NCBI RefSeq assembly: GCF_001864895.1
Contig: NZ_MJGO01000034.1
Location: forward strand, 16,261-80,260
Reading direction: 5' to 3'
Length of the DNA stretch: 64,000 bases
From: Curtobacterium sp. MCBA15_009
Lineage (GTDB): Bacteria; Actinomycetota; Actinomycetes; Actinomycetales; Microbacteriaceae
Shown: piece by piece, positions 50,375-58,782 of the stretch
Numbering within the stretch: position 1 is the stretch's first letter
Layout of the letters: every line of letters begins with the position of its first letter
Notes under the pieces: generated by a model
Told to the model about the DNA's origin: nothing
Databases searched by the model: none
The model's input: only the letters and a program-made list of their open reading frames with translations
Program-made: the position numbers and the translations under genes

Positions 50375-51289
50375 ATGCAGCCGCCGGCACCGGGAACCCT
50401 CCGCATCCTCCACCTGTCCGACACCCACCTGACGGGCGACGGCGCCCTGCACCAGGGGTCCGTCGACACCGCCGCCGCGCTCGACCGCGTGCTCGCCCAC
50501 GCCGACGGCGTCCCCGGGGTCGGGCTCGTCGTGGTCTCCGGGGACGTCTCCGAGGACGGCAGCCGCGCGTCGTACGCCGCCGTGCTCGACCGCGTCGGCG
50601 GGTGGGCCGAACGGCACGGAGCGGCCCTCGTCGCCGTGCCCGGCAACCACGACCTGCGCGAGGGCTTCCGCCAGGTGCTCGTGAACGGACACGTGCTCGG
50701 CGAGGGCGGCGTCCGGCTCGCACACACGATGGAGTACCACCCGCCGACGGTCCCGGTCGCCGGGCAGTCGATCGTCGCCGGCCGGCGCATCGTCACCGTG
50801 GACACGAGCGTGCCGGGAGCCGGGTACGGCGAGGTGTCCGAGGCCGCGCTCGACAAGCTCCGCACCGCGCTCGCCGGCGACGACGCGCCGCACGGCAGCG
50901 TCGTCGTCCTGCACCACCCGCCGTTGCCCGCGCCGACCGCACTGCACGACGCCCTCCGCCTGCAGAACCCCGGCGACCTGGCCGGGGCGATCGGCGGCTC
51001 CGACGTCCACGTCGTGCTCGGCGGCCACTACCACCACCACTTCGCCGGGTCGCTGGCGGGCGTCCCGGTCCTCGTCGCCCCGGGCGTCGCGAACGACACC
51101 GACGTGACCGGCGCGTACGACGAGGAGTCGGCGCACGTCGGCAGCGGGGCGCTCGTCGTCGACGTCGCCGAGGACGGCTCGATCTGGTCGACGCCGTTCC
51201 GCGTCCCCGACCCCGACGCCGATCCGATCGCCTTCCACCTCGACGCCGACGCGGTGGCGTCGGTCATCGCGCAGGCCGGCAGGCACTGA
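50375..51289 (+). CDS. Metallophosphoesterase (CpdA/GpdQ-like)
   Basis: A 304-residue calcineurin-like phosphoesterase. All metal-binding blocks are present: HLSDTHLTG (D-x-H), VVSGDVSEDG (GD), PGNHDLREG (GNHD), VLHHPP and GGHYHHHF. The group hydrolyses cyclic nucleotides or phosphodiesters of glycerol. Substrate unknown. ATG 50375 is chosen because TACCGT ends seven bases before it; GTG 50366 is in frame but overlaps this -10. Confidence 0.92.
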   Translation: MQPPAPGTLRILHLSDTHLTGDGALHQGSVDTAAALDRVLAHADGVPGVGLVVVSGDVSEDGSRASYAAVLDRVGGWAERHGAALVAVPGNHDLREGFRQVLVNGHVLGEGGVRLAHTMEYHPPTVPVAGQSIVAGRRIVTVDTSVPGAGYGEVSEAALDKLRTALAGDDAPHGSVVVLHHPPLPAPTALHDALRLQNPGDLAGAIGGSDVHVVLGGHYHHHFAGSLAGVPVLVAPGVANDTDVTGAYDEESAHVGSGALVVDVAEDGSIWSTPFRVPDPDADPIAFHLDADAVASVIAQAGRH

Positions 51290-51315
51290 CGACGCGCGCG
51301 GTGGACGCGCGTCGG

Positions 51316-51363
51316 GACGGACGGGAGGCCCGTGGCGGATCCGCCACGGGCCTCCCGTCCGTC
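51316..51363 (+). terminator. GGACGGGAGGC-family hairpin, perfect 48-bp palindrome
   Basis: Perfect palindrome opening GACGGACGGGAGGCCCGTGG with centre GGCGGATCCGCC. It differs from the copy at 43963-44010 only at the centre (GATC instead of CGCG), keeping symmetry. It lies 27 bp after the phosphoesterase stop. Confidence 0.8.
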
Positions 51364-51457
51364 GCCTGGTCGCGTCCGCACGCCGGTACCCCGCCTGTTC
51401 GGGCTGCACGCGGGAACACCGAGTAGGCCGGAGCCACCACGCAGCGAAGGAGCAGCC

Positions 51458-52534
51458 ATGCGACACGGCAGTGCAGTCCAGTTCGACCGGTACGGTGACT
51501 TCGACGTCGTCGAGCTCGTCCCGCAGGAGAAGCCGACGGCCGGACCCGGTGAGATCGTCGTCGAGATCGTCGCGGCCGGCCTCAACCACATCGAGCGGTT
51601 CCTGCGCGAGGGCAAGCTCCGCGACCACGTGGACCTCGAGTTCCCCGCGCACCAGGGCGTCGACTTCGCCGGCATCGTCCGCGCACGCGGCGACGGCGTG
51701 AAGGACCTGCGCGTCGGTGACGAGGTCATGGGCCACGCACCCACGGGCGGTGCCCACGCGACCTGGATCGCGGTGCCGCGCGGTGCGGTCATCAAGAAGC
51801 CGGAACACGTCGGGTGGGAGGTCGCCGGCGGCCTGTACCTGGCCGGCTGCACGGCCGTCTCCGTGGTGCGGTCGCTCCGCCTCGGCCCGGACGACACCGT
51901 GGTGATCACCGCGGCCGCCGGCGGCGTCGGGCACATCGAGTGCCAGCTCGCGCACGACTCCGGTGCGACCGTCATCGCGCTCGGCAGCCCCCGCAACCAC
52001 GACTACCTGCGGCAGATCGGCACGCTGCCCGTCGCCTACGGCGAGGGCGAGGAGGACCGGATCCGCGACATCGCGGACGGCCGCCCGATCACCGCCTTCA
52101 TCGACAACCACGGCGAGAGCAACGCCGAACTGCTGGCGGAGCGACTCGGTGTCAGCGACGAGCGGTTCGTGTCGTCCGAGGAGCGGCGGGACATCGAGGT
52201 GCGGTTCCTGCGCGCCCCCGCCGAGGACGAGGAGACCCGCGAACTCCTCACCCTGCTCGCGAAGGCCGTGCAGGACCGCCGGGTGCAGGTCCTCATCTCG
52301 GGGTTCTACCCCTTCGAGTACATCGTCGAGGCGTACGAGGACCTGGCCGAGATGAAGTCGCGCGGCAAGGTCGTGATCGGCATGCAGACCGTCGAGACGG
52401 GTGCGCGACTCGACTGGTACCGCTCAGAGAAGGCCCGCGACCTGCGCGACCGGTACGCCGAGGCGCGCACCACCGAGGACCCGCAGGGCACCGAGCCGAG
52501 CATGGCCGGCGGGTCGATCACCCCCGCCGACTGA
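51458..52534 (+). CDS. Zinc-independent MDR-family NADP-dependent oxidoreductase
   Basis: A 358-residue quinone-oxidoreductase-like member of the medium-chain reductase superfamily. The GroES-like part has EIVVEIVAAGLNHIERFLREG and HQGVDFAGIV, and the nucleotide-binding part has VVITAAAGGVGHIECQLA. The Cys residues of the zinc site are missing, as expected for quinone reductases. It probably reduces quinones or enals with NADPH. Its C-terminal 35 residues are polar and extra. AAGGAG lies upstream of ATG 51458. Confidence 0.9.
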   Translation: MRHGSAVQFDRYGDFDVVELVPQEKPTAGPGEIVVEIVAAGLNHIERFLREGKLRDHVDLEFPAHQGVDFAGIVRARGDGVKDLRVGDEVMGHAPTGGAHATWIAVPRGAVIKKPEHVGWEVAGGLYLAGCTAVSVVRSLRLGPDDTVVITAAAGGVGHIECQLAHDSGATVIALGSPRNHDYLRQIGTLPVAYGEGEEDRIRDIADGRPITAFIDNHGESNAELLAERLGVSDERFVSSEERRDIEVRFLRAPAEDEETRELLTLLAKAVQDRRVQVLISGFYPFEYIVEAYEDLAEMKSRGKVVIGMQTVETGARLDWYRSEKARDLRDRYAEARTTEDPQGTEPSMAGGSITPAD

Positions 52535-52627
52535 CCGGCGGGCCGCCGGCCGGCCACCAGCCGGCCGCAGGAGGGGACGTGCCCGGCCGGCGGCCGGGTG
52601 CCCGGCTGACCGGCCGGATCGACGTGC

Positions 52628-53470
52628 TCAGGCCAGGACGTCCTTCGTGGCGAACCGGCTGTACGCCAGGGCACCGAAGACGACGACGTAGCCGAGTTGC
52701 AGCACCGCGTTCGACCCGAACGAGTCGAACGAGATCGGGTCGCGGAGCAGGTCGCCGAACCCGAGCCACTGGTGCGAGAACAGGAACGGGTGCAGCCACT
52801 CGAGCTGCGGCAGCTGGTCGAGCACCTGCGACGCCCCGGCGAGCACGACCGTCGCCGCCATCGCGCCGACCGGCACGTTCGTCAGGGTGGACGCGAACAG
52901 CCCGATCGCGGACAGGCCGAGCATCGACAGCGTCACGTACAGCGCGAGGAGCAGGGCGCGGCCCGCGTAGGACCACCCGCCGACCTGCGTGCCGGACAGC
53001 AGCGTCACGGGCCCGATCGGGAACAGCACGGCACCGATGGCCGCGCCGACGAGCACCACGAGCAGCGTCGCGGCGAGGCAGAACGCGACCGCGCCGACGT
53101 ACTTCACCAGGACGAAGCGCAACCGGCCGGTCGGGGCCACGAGCAAGTACCGGATCGTGCCGTGGCTGGCCTCGCCCGCGACCGTGTCGCCGGCGACGAC
53201 CCCCACGGTCAGCGGCAGGAACAGGGGGATCGAGACCGTCAGCGCGGTGAACGCGACGAACAGGCCGTTGTTCGTGATGTCGCCGAGGAACGCCGGGCCG
53301 CCGTCGTCACCGGACGTCGCGACCCGCACTGCGACGGCGATGAGGATCGGCACGAGCGCCAGGGCCCCGAGCATCGCCCAGGTGCGACGACGACGGAACA
53401 CCAGCGCGAGCTCCGAGCCGAGCAGTGCGAAGGTCCGCTGTCGACGGACGACGGCGTCAGGCTGCGACAT
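52628..53470 (-). CDS. ABC transporter permease (ABC-2 type)
   Basis: A 280-residue membrane protein with about six helices, first RRTWAMLGALALVPILIAVAV, then blocks such as FTALTVSIPLFLPLTVGVVAGDTVAGEASHGTIRYLLVAPTGR, typical of bacitracin- or multidrug-type ABC-2 permeases. Its start overlaps the ATPase gene by 14 bp. It is the third gene of the LolA-like, ATPase, permease operon. Substrate unknown. Confidence 0.9.
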   Translation of the reverse strand: MSQPDAVVRRQRTFALLGSELALVFRRRRTWAMLGALALVPILIAVAVRVATSGDDGGPAFLGDITNNGLFVAFTALTVSIPLFLPLTVGVVAGDTVAGEASHGTIRYLLVAPTGRLRFVLVKYVGAVAFCLAATLLVVLVGAAIGAVLFPIGPVTLLSGTQVGGWSYAGRALLLALYVTLSMLGLSAIGLFASTLTNVPVGAMAATVVLAGASQVLDQLPQLEWLHPFLFSHQWLGFGDLLRDPISFDSFGSNAVLQLGYVVVFGALAYSRFATKDVLA

Positions 53471-54458
53471 CGAACCCCTCTCCGGTGAGCGCCACGAACA
53501 GGTCCTCGAGGGTGCCCCCGCCGACGCTCAGCCCGCGGACGCGGACGTCCGCACGGACGAGCTCGGCCGTGATCGTCTCCGGGGGTACCTCCTGCGGCAG
53601 GTCCGCGACGAGGACGTCCGCGCCGCCCTCGTGCCGCGGCGCCAGGCCGAGCGCGGTCAGGACGGTGGCGGCCTGCCCGACGTCCGGCGTGCGGACCGTG
53701 ACGGTGCGGGCACCGGCGGAGCGGAGGTCGTCGAGGGTGCCCTGCGCGACGAGCTTGCCGGCGCGCATCACCGCGGCGTGCGTGCAGACCTGCTCGATCT
53801 CGGCGAGCAGGTGGCTCGACACGAACACCGTGGTGCCGTCGTCGGCGAGGGACCGGATGAGGTTGCGGACCTCGCGTGTCCCCTGCGGATCGAGGCCGTT
53901 CGTCGGTTCGTCGAGCACGAGCAGGTCACGCGGCGCGAGCAGGGCGTTCGCGAGGCCGAGGCGCTGCTTCATGCCGAGCGAGTACGCGTGCGCCTTCTTG
54001 TCGGCGGCGTGCGACAGCCCCACGCGGTCGAGGGCGCGCGCCACGCGCTCCCGACGGGTGCGCGGGTCCGACGTCGGGTCGGCGGCGTCGAAGCGCTGCA
54101 GGTTCGCCCGACCGGACAGGTAGGGGTAGGCGGCCGGACCCTCGACGAGTGCGCCGACGCGGGGGAGCACCCGGTGCAGCGCCGACGGCATCGGTTGCCC
54201 GAGGACCTCGATCGAGCCGCCGGTCGCGCTCGAGAGCCCGAGCAGCATGCGGATCGTCGTCGTCTTGCCGGAGCCGTTCGGCCCGAGGAACCCGAACACC
54301 GCGCCGCGCGGCACCGCCAGGTCGATGCCGTCGACGGCACGCTGCCGCCGGAACACCTTCTGCAGGTCCGTGGTGCGGATCGCGAGGTCGGTGTCGGTGC
54401 CGATGGACGGCGTCGATGGCGTGGTCGGTCCCGCGCCGGGTGGTTCCGTCGTGCTCAC
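53457..54458 (-). CDS. ABC transporter ATP-binding protein
   Basis: A 333-residue ATPase with Walker A GPNGSGKTTT, a signature block YSLGMKQRLGLANALL and Walker B LLVLDEPTNGLDP, plus a C-terminal extension (TVRTPDVGQAATVLTALGL) as in CcmA/BcrA-type exporters. The N-terminal 27 residues are Thr/Pro-rich. GTG 54458 overlaps the upstream stop (GTGA). Partner of the next permease. Confidence 0.92.
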   Translation of the reverse strand: MSTTEPPGAGPTTPSTPSIGTDTDLAIRTTDLQKVFRRQRAVDGIDLAVPRGAVFGFLGPNGSGKTTTIRMLLGLSSATGGSIEVLGQPMPSALHRVLPRVGALVEGPAAYPYLSGRANLQRFDAADPTSDPRTRRERVARALDRVGLSHAADKKAHAYSLGMKQRLGLANALLAPRDLLVLDEPTNGLDPQGTREVRNLIRSLADDGTTVFVSSHLLAEIEQVCTHAAVMRAGKLVAQGTLDDLRSAGARTVTVRTPDVGQAATVLTALGLAPRHEGGADVLVADLPQEVPPETITAELVRADVRVRGLSVGGGTLEDLFVALTGEGFDVAA

Positions 54459-55528
54459 TTCGCGGCGGCGACCAGCGACGACACCGGGACGGCACCGGCG
54501 AGGACCCGGCCGTCGTCGGTCAGGTAGACCGAGACGAGGGACGTCTGCACCGCACGACCGCCGTCGACGGGCGTCGTCAGCTGGTCGAGCAGCCCGGAGG
54601 CCTGCTCACCGAGGGACGACTGGTCGACCGTGCCGGCGGGGAGCTCCGCGATGGTGTCCCAGCCCGTACCGGTGACCGCCGGGCCGGCCGGCCGATCGCC
54701 CCGGGCGTGGTCGCGGGCGTGCTGGCGGACGTCGGAGAGGTCCTTCTCGGTGACCGTCGCGTTCGCGGGCGCCGTGAAGTCGAACAGCCGCGCAGCGGGT
54801 GCGCCGTAGGACAGGCTGGTGAAGCCGACCTGCACGGCCGGGTCGTCCTGGCCCGCTGCCGTGACGGCGGCGCGCAGCGGCAGCCCGGTCTGCTGGTCGA
54901 CCGCCAGCTGCACCGAACCGACGAGGGTGTCCGACGACTTCGGGGTCAGCGTGATCTGCCAGGCGTCGTGCCCGGCGACGCTGACGCGGGTCGGCTTCGA
55001 CACCGTCGTGGTCGGCGTGATGGCGTCGACGGCCTGCCGGGCGATGTCCGCCGGGGTCGCCGTGCCGTCCCGCAGGTGGTCTCCTGCGGAACCGCTCGGC
55101 AGCGTCACGTGGGTGGCGGTGCGGTCCTCCGAGTCCCAGGTCCAGACGTCGGACCCGTTCCGGACGACGTCCTGCTCGGCGAGCTGCTGCGTCAGCTGGA
55201 ACCGCTGCTTGTCCTCGCCGTCCACGTAGACCCGCGCGGTGTGCGACGAGGTGAGGAGCCCGAGCACGTCGGAGGCGTCGCCCTCGAGCGAGGACCCGCC
55301 CGACCCGGTCGGCAGCTCGGGGAGCCCGAGGTCGCTCGTCTGGGCGAGCTTGCCCGAGTAGGCCGCGTCGGACGAGTGCGCGATGCTCGCGATGACGTCC
55401 GCGGCGCTCGGCTGCGTGCCGGCGATCGGTTCCTGTGCCGCGCTCGCGATCATCGGGGCGGCGACGGCGACGGCGCCGGCCACGACGACCGGCGCGATGA
55501 CTGCTGGCAGCCAGGCTGACTTCTTCAT
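54455..55528 (-). CDS. Exported LolA-like (DUF2092-type) protein
   Basis: A 357-residue exported protein. A signal peptide (KKSAWLPAVIAPVVVAGAVAVAAP, cut near ASAAQ) precedes a beta-rich domain resembling outer-membrane-lipoprotein-carrier folds: VYVDGEDKQRFQLTQQL, VWTWDSEDRTATHVTLPSG, HDAWQITLTPKSS, LAVDQQTGLPLRAAVTAAG. No lipobox Cys. Translational coupling to an ABC exporter suggests that it shuttles or senses a lipid-like cargo at the outer face of the membrane. GAGGGG before ATG. Confidence 0.85.
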   Translation of the reverse strand: MKKSAWLPAVIAPVVVAGAVAVAAPMIASAAQEPIAGTQPSAADVIASIAHSSDAAYSGKLAQTSDLGLPELPTGSGGSSLEGDASDVLGLLTSSHTARVYVDGEDKQRFQLTQQLAEQDVVRNGSDVWTWDSEDRTATHVTLPSGSAGDHLRDGTATPADIARQAVDAITPTTTVSKPTRVSVAGHDAWQITLTPKSSDTLVGSVQLAVDQQTGLPLRAAVTAAGQDDPAVQVGFTSLSYGAPAARLFDFTAPANATVTEKDLSDVRQHARDHARGDRPAGPAVTGTGWDTIAELPAGTVDQSSLGEQASGLLDQLTTPVDGGRAVQTSLVSVYLTDDGRVLAGAVPVSSLVAAAK

Positions 55529-55658
55529 CGGGATCCCCTCGTGGAGCGTTCGAGACGTGGGTACCGTACGTCCGACCCCCGACAGCCCGCTGTGCGTTCC
55601 GGGGGGAGTGCGTCCTCCGACCCACCGGGCGCCGAGGGCGTCCCGCTACGATCGCCCC

Positions 55659-56621
55659 ATGTCCGCCGAGCTCCCCGCCGCCGAGGGTTCCCGGACCCGC
55701 TTCCCGCTCGACACCGTCTACCAGGCGGCGCGGATGTACTACCTCGAGGACGCCACCCAGGCCGAGATCGCCTCGCGGCTCGGGGTCTCCCGCCCCACCG
55801 TGTCACGCCTGGTGAGCGAGGCCCGCCGCGCCGGACTCGTCCGCATCGAGGTCGTCGACCCGTTCCAGGACGAGACCGTGGCGCTCGCCGAACGCCTGCA
55901 GGTCGTGCTCGGCCTCGGCGCCGTGCACCTGGCGGCGGTCACCCACACGGCGACGCTCGGCGTCGACCTGGCCGGCCCGATCGCCGCCGCCGTCGAGGGC
56001 ATGAACCTCGCGCCGGGCGACGCCGTCCTCATGTCGTCCGGCAGCACCGTCTACGACGTCGCGCACACCGCCGTGCCGCCGATGCCCGGCGTCCAGCTCG
56101 TGCCGACGGTGGGTGGCCAGGCGGACCCGACGCCGTGGTTCCAGACGAACGAGATCACCCGGGCCGCCGCCGAACGCTCCGGTGCGATCCCGGCGTTCCT
56201 GTTCGCGCAGGCCCTGCCGTCCGCGGCGATGCGCGCGACGCTCGACGAGGACCCGGCGTTCCAGCACGTCGTCGGGCTGTGGGGACGGGCGAAGGGCGCG
56301 ATCCTCGGCATCGGGGCACCGGCGCCGACCCGGGACTCCTCGGCGCGGGGCGTGCCCGTCGACGACGCCGTCTTCGACCGTGCCGCGGGCGACGTCTGCC
56401 TCAACTTCTACGACACCGACGGCGCCGCCATCGAGTTCCCCGGCAGCGACCGGATGGTGCGGACCTCTCGCGAGGTCCTCGCCGCCGTCCCGCACGCCGT
56501 CGGGGTCGCCGTCGGCAGCGCCAAGGTCACGAGCATCCTCGGCGCGGTGCGCGGCGGTCTCGTCAACGAGCTCGTCACCGACGCCGCGACGGCGCGGGCG
56601 GTGCTCGACGCACTCGCCTGA
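55659..56621 (+). CDS. SorC/DeoR-type sugar-binding transcriptional regulator
   Basis: A 320-residue SorC-family regulator. The N-terminal helix-turn-helix is YQAARMYYLEDATQAEIASRLGVSRPTVSRLVSEARRAGLV. The phosphosugar-binding domain contains VLMSSGSTVYDVA, VPTVGGQ and IGAPAPTRDSS. TACGAT ends six bases before ATG 55659, so the mRNA is probably leaderless. No obvious target gene adjoins it, and the operator is not evident. It may act on distant genes. Confidence 0.9.
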   Translation: MSAELPAAEGSRTRFPLDTVYQAARMYYLEDATQAEIASRLGVSRPTVSRLVSEARRAGLVRIEVVDPFQDETVALAERLQVVLGLGAVHLAAVTHTATLGVDLAGPIAAAVEGMNLAPGDAVLMSSGSTVYDVAHTAVPPMPGVQLVPTVGGQADPTPWFQTNEITRAAAERSGAIPAFLFAQALPSAAMRATLDEDPAFQHVVGLWGRAKGAILGIGAPAPTRDSSARGVPVDDAVFDRAAGDVCLNFYDTDGAAIEFPGSDRMVRTSREVLAAVPHAVGVAVGSAKVTSILGAVRGGLVNELVTDAATARAVLDALA

Positions 56622-56645
56622 CGTCGGGCGGCGTCGGCGGCGTCG

Positions 56646-56778
56646 GTGCACGCGCATCGAGCGACGACCCACGCGTCGATCGTCTCGTGGTCCGTCGCAG
56701 GATGCACGCGCACCCGATGCGGGCGCATGTTCCGACTGCCCACGCGTCGATCGAGTCGTGGACGGTCGGAGGGAGCGC
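56646..56778. repeat. Two-copy palindromic repeat between convergent genes
   Basis: A TGCACGCGCA... start and a CCCACGCGTCGATCG-NN-TCGTGG core occur twice, with cores at about 56669 and 56739. Each core is an imperfect palindrome (CCACG...TCGATCGA...CGTGG). It lies between the SorC gene and the convergent COG0523-like gene and may work as a terminator. Confidence 0.6.
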
Positions 56779-56825
56779 GAACACGCACGCCGCAGGCGCT
56801 CCCGCTGCCGGGCGCGGCGCCGCCG

Positions 56826-57851
56826 TCAGTCGTGCCGGTGCTCGGATGCGGGGTCGACCGCGGGCCAGACCGGGAACGGGTCCGCCCAGCCGCGCCAGAC
56901 GTCCGGGCCGGCGAGCAGCTCGTCCGGCGTCAGGAGCGCACCGTCCAGGGCCCGCTCGATCGCCCGGACGTCGAGTCGCTCACCGACGAACCACAGTGCC
57001 TGCCCGACGGGGGCGTCCGCGTCCCACGACGGGTTCGCGGTGGGGTCGAGGGCGAGCATCGCGCCGACGCTCGACCACGAGCCGACGTGGTCCGGGCGCG
57101 AGGCCAGCCGGAAGAAGCCCTTCGACCGCAGAACCCGGCCGTTCACCCCCGCCGCCAGGTCCTGCTCGATGACGGCGGCCAGGCGTCCGGGGTGGAACGG
57201 CAGCGGCTCGCGGTAGCGCATCGACACGAGGTCGTCGCGGACCTCCCGCCCGGTGTCCGCGCCGCTCGACAGCGCCCGCATCCAACCGGCCCCGGTCGCG
57301 AGCACGCGCGCCGCGCCGCCGTTCGACGCCGGCAGGTCCGCGGCGCTCCGGATCGTCGGCAGAGCGACGATGACGGCCTGGGGTGCCAGCCGGTGCAGCA
57401 GGGCCACGAGTGCCCGCCGCCGGACCCCGGACAACGGTTCGACACGGTCGAGGGCGATGACCGTCGCGTACTCGACGAGCGCGGCGACCCGGTCGGCCTC
57501 GACGAAGGCGTCGTCGACGTCCGACCACAGCAGGTGCGCGAGGTCGTCCGCCCGCAGCACACCCACGATGTGCCGCAGGACGCGATCGTCGCCGGTCTCG
57601 GCCCTGGCGGCGTTCGCGAGCAGCATGCCGACCGCGCGGGCGTCGGTCCCCGGGTGCAGCGTGACGACGAGTCCGTGCTCCGCCGAAGGTCCGCACACCA
57701 GGTCGAGCTGGTCAGTTCGATCGGCGATCGCACGCGCGGCGGCGAGGGCGCGCTCCGCGACGTGCATCCGGTGGCCGGAGCTGATCCGAGCAGCGACGCG
57801 GTCCGCGTCCTCCTGGTGGAGGGCCGTGACGAGGGTGATGACGGGAGACAT
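56826..57851 (-). CDS. COG0523/CobW-like protein without a P-loop, Zur-linked
   Basis: A 341-residue protein with a recognisable CobW C-terminal domain (RVLRSKGFFRLASRPDHVGSWSSVGAML... GQALWFVGERLD) and a G3E-like N-terminal half. The expected Walker A GxxGxGKT near residue 10 is absent (PVITLVTALHQEDADRV), and so is the CxCC metal motif (only LVCGPSA). Zur-controlled COG0523 proteins are GTP-dependent zinc chaperones; this one may have lost GTP binding. It is divergent from a zinc-free bL36 gene with a Zur box between. TAGGGT is seven bases before ATG 57851. Confidence 0.8.
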   Translation of the reverse strand: MSPVITLVTALHQEDADRVAARISSGHRMHVAERALAAARAIADRTDQLDLVCGPSAEHGLVVTLHPGTDARAVGMLLANAARAETGDDRVLRHIVGVLRADDLAHLLWSDVDDAFVEADRVAALVEYATVIALDRVEPLSGVRRRALVALLHRLAPQAVIVALPTIRSAADLPASNGGAARVLATGAGWMRALSSGADTGREVRDDLVSMRYREPLPFHPGRLAAVIEQDLAAGVNGRVLRSKGFFRLASRPDHVGSWSSVGAMLALDPTANPSWDADAPVGQALWFVGERLDVRAIERALDGALLTPDELLAGPDVWRGWADPFPVWPAVDPASEHRHD

Positions 57852-57866
57852 GTCGGCTACCCTAAC

Positions 57867-57881
57867 TGAAAAGAATTATCA
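57867..57881. promoter_or_regulatory. Zur box
   Basis: TGAAAAGAATTATCA is an imperfect palindrome matching the actinobacterial Zur consensus (TGAAAATNATTTTCA-like). It stands out as an A/T-rich island in very GC-rich DNA, and sits just upstream of the COG0523-like gene's -10 (TAGGGT) and of the bL36 ribosome-binding site. It should keep both genes silent when zinc is sufficient. Confidence 0.8.
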
Positions 57882-57895
57882 ACAAGGAGGCACGC

Positions 57896-58018
57896 ATGAA
57901 GGTCCGCAACTCGCTCAAGGCGCTCAAGAAGATCCCCGGCTCGCAGGTGGTGCGCCGCCGCGGCCGCGTCTACGTCATCAACAAGAAGGACCCACGCTGG
58001 AACACCCGCCAGGGCTGA
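57896..58018 (+). CDS. rpmJ: Ribosomal protein bL36, zinc-free paralogue
   Basis: A 40-residue bL36 beginning [20 protein letters not shown] and ending DPRWNTRQG. The C-C-C-H zinc ribbon of ordinary bL36 is missing: there is no Cys at all. Such C-minus paralogues replace the zinc-bearing copy during zinc starvation and free the metal. AAGGAGG (57884-57890) precedes ATG 57896. Control by the adjacent Zur box fits this. The ordinary copy is expected in the main ribosomal cluster, outside this window. Confidence 0.95.
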   Translation: MKVRNSLKALKKIPGSQVVRRRGRVYVINKKDPRWNTRQG

Positions 58019-58046
58019 CGTCGGCGGCCGTCCGTAGGGTGGCTCC

Positions 58047-58703
58047 ATGCGACTGCTGCTCATCCGCCACGGCCAGACCCCCGCGAACGTGCACGGCATC
58101 CTCGACGCCGAGGTGCCCGGCCCCGGCCTGACCGAGCTCGGCCAGCGGCAGGCCGACGCCCTGCCCGCGGCGCTCGCCGACCGCGGCATCGAGCGGCTCT
58201 TCGTCTCGTCGATGGTCCGGACGCAGCACACCGCGGCACCCCTGGCGGCATCGCTCGGGCTCGAGCCGGTGGTGCTGCCGGGCCTCCGCGAGATCGCGGC
58301 GGGGGACACCCAGGGCAAGCGCGACGCGACCTCGGTCCAGATCTACATCTCGACCGTGCACGGGTGGTCCGGCGGCGACCGCAGCACGCGGATGCCCGGC
58401 GGCGAGAGCGGCGACGAGTTCTTCGCGCGCTACGACGACGCGGTGCGGCAGATCGAGGCGAGCGGGGTCGCGGTGGCGGCCGCGGTCAGCCACGGCGCGG
58501 CGATCCGCACGTGGGCGAGCGCCGCGGCGCAGAACACCCCGGACCACTTCGGCACGAAGCGGAACCTCGAGAACACCGGCATCGTCGAGCTCGAGGGGTC
58601 GTCGGACGACGGCTGGCGGCTGGTGGACTGGGAGGGCGAGCCGATCGGCGGCGAGCAGCTCATCGACCGCACGGCCCAGGACCCGACCGGCGAACGCTCC
58701 TGA
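58047..58703 (+). CDS. Histidine phosphatase family protein
   Basis: A 218-residue phosphoglycerate-mutase-like phosphatase. The catalytic RHG motif is in LLLIRHGQTPANVHG, a conserved Arg in SSMVRTQHTA, Glu in GLREIAAGDTQG, and the second His in AVSHGAAIRTW. It hydrolyses small phosphate esters; substrate unknown. TAGGGT ends six bases before ATG 58047, so leaderless. It follows the bL36 gene by 28 bp but has its own -10. Confidence 0.92.
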   Translation: MRLLLIRHGQTPANVHGILDAEVPGPGLTELGQRQADALPAALADRGIERLFVSSMVRTQHTAAPLAASLGLEPVVLPGLREIAAGDTQGKRDATSVQIYISTVHGWSGGDRSTRMPGGESGDEFFARYDDAVRQIEASGVAVAAAVSHGAAIRTWASAAAQNTPDHFGTKRNLENTGIVELEGSSDDGWRLVDWEGEPIGGEQLIDRTAQDPTGERS

Positions 58704-58704
58704 C

Positions 58705-58782
58705 GCGACCAGCGGCCCACGAACGCGACCAGCGGCCCGCGAACGCGACCAGCGGCCCGCGGCCCGCGAACGCGACCAGCGG
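58705..58782 (+). repeat. 20-bp tandem repeat
   Basis: Units GCGACCAGCGGCCCRCGAAC start at 58705, 58725, 58745 (with a 7-bp internal duplication) and 58772 (partial). The block begins right after the phosphatase stop and ends at the hairpin 58783-58828. Confidence 0.85.
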
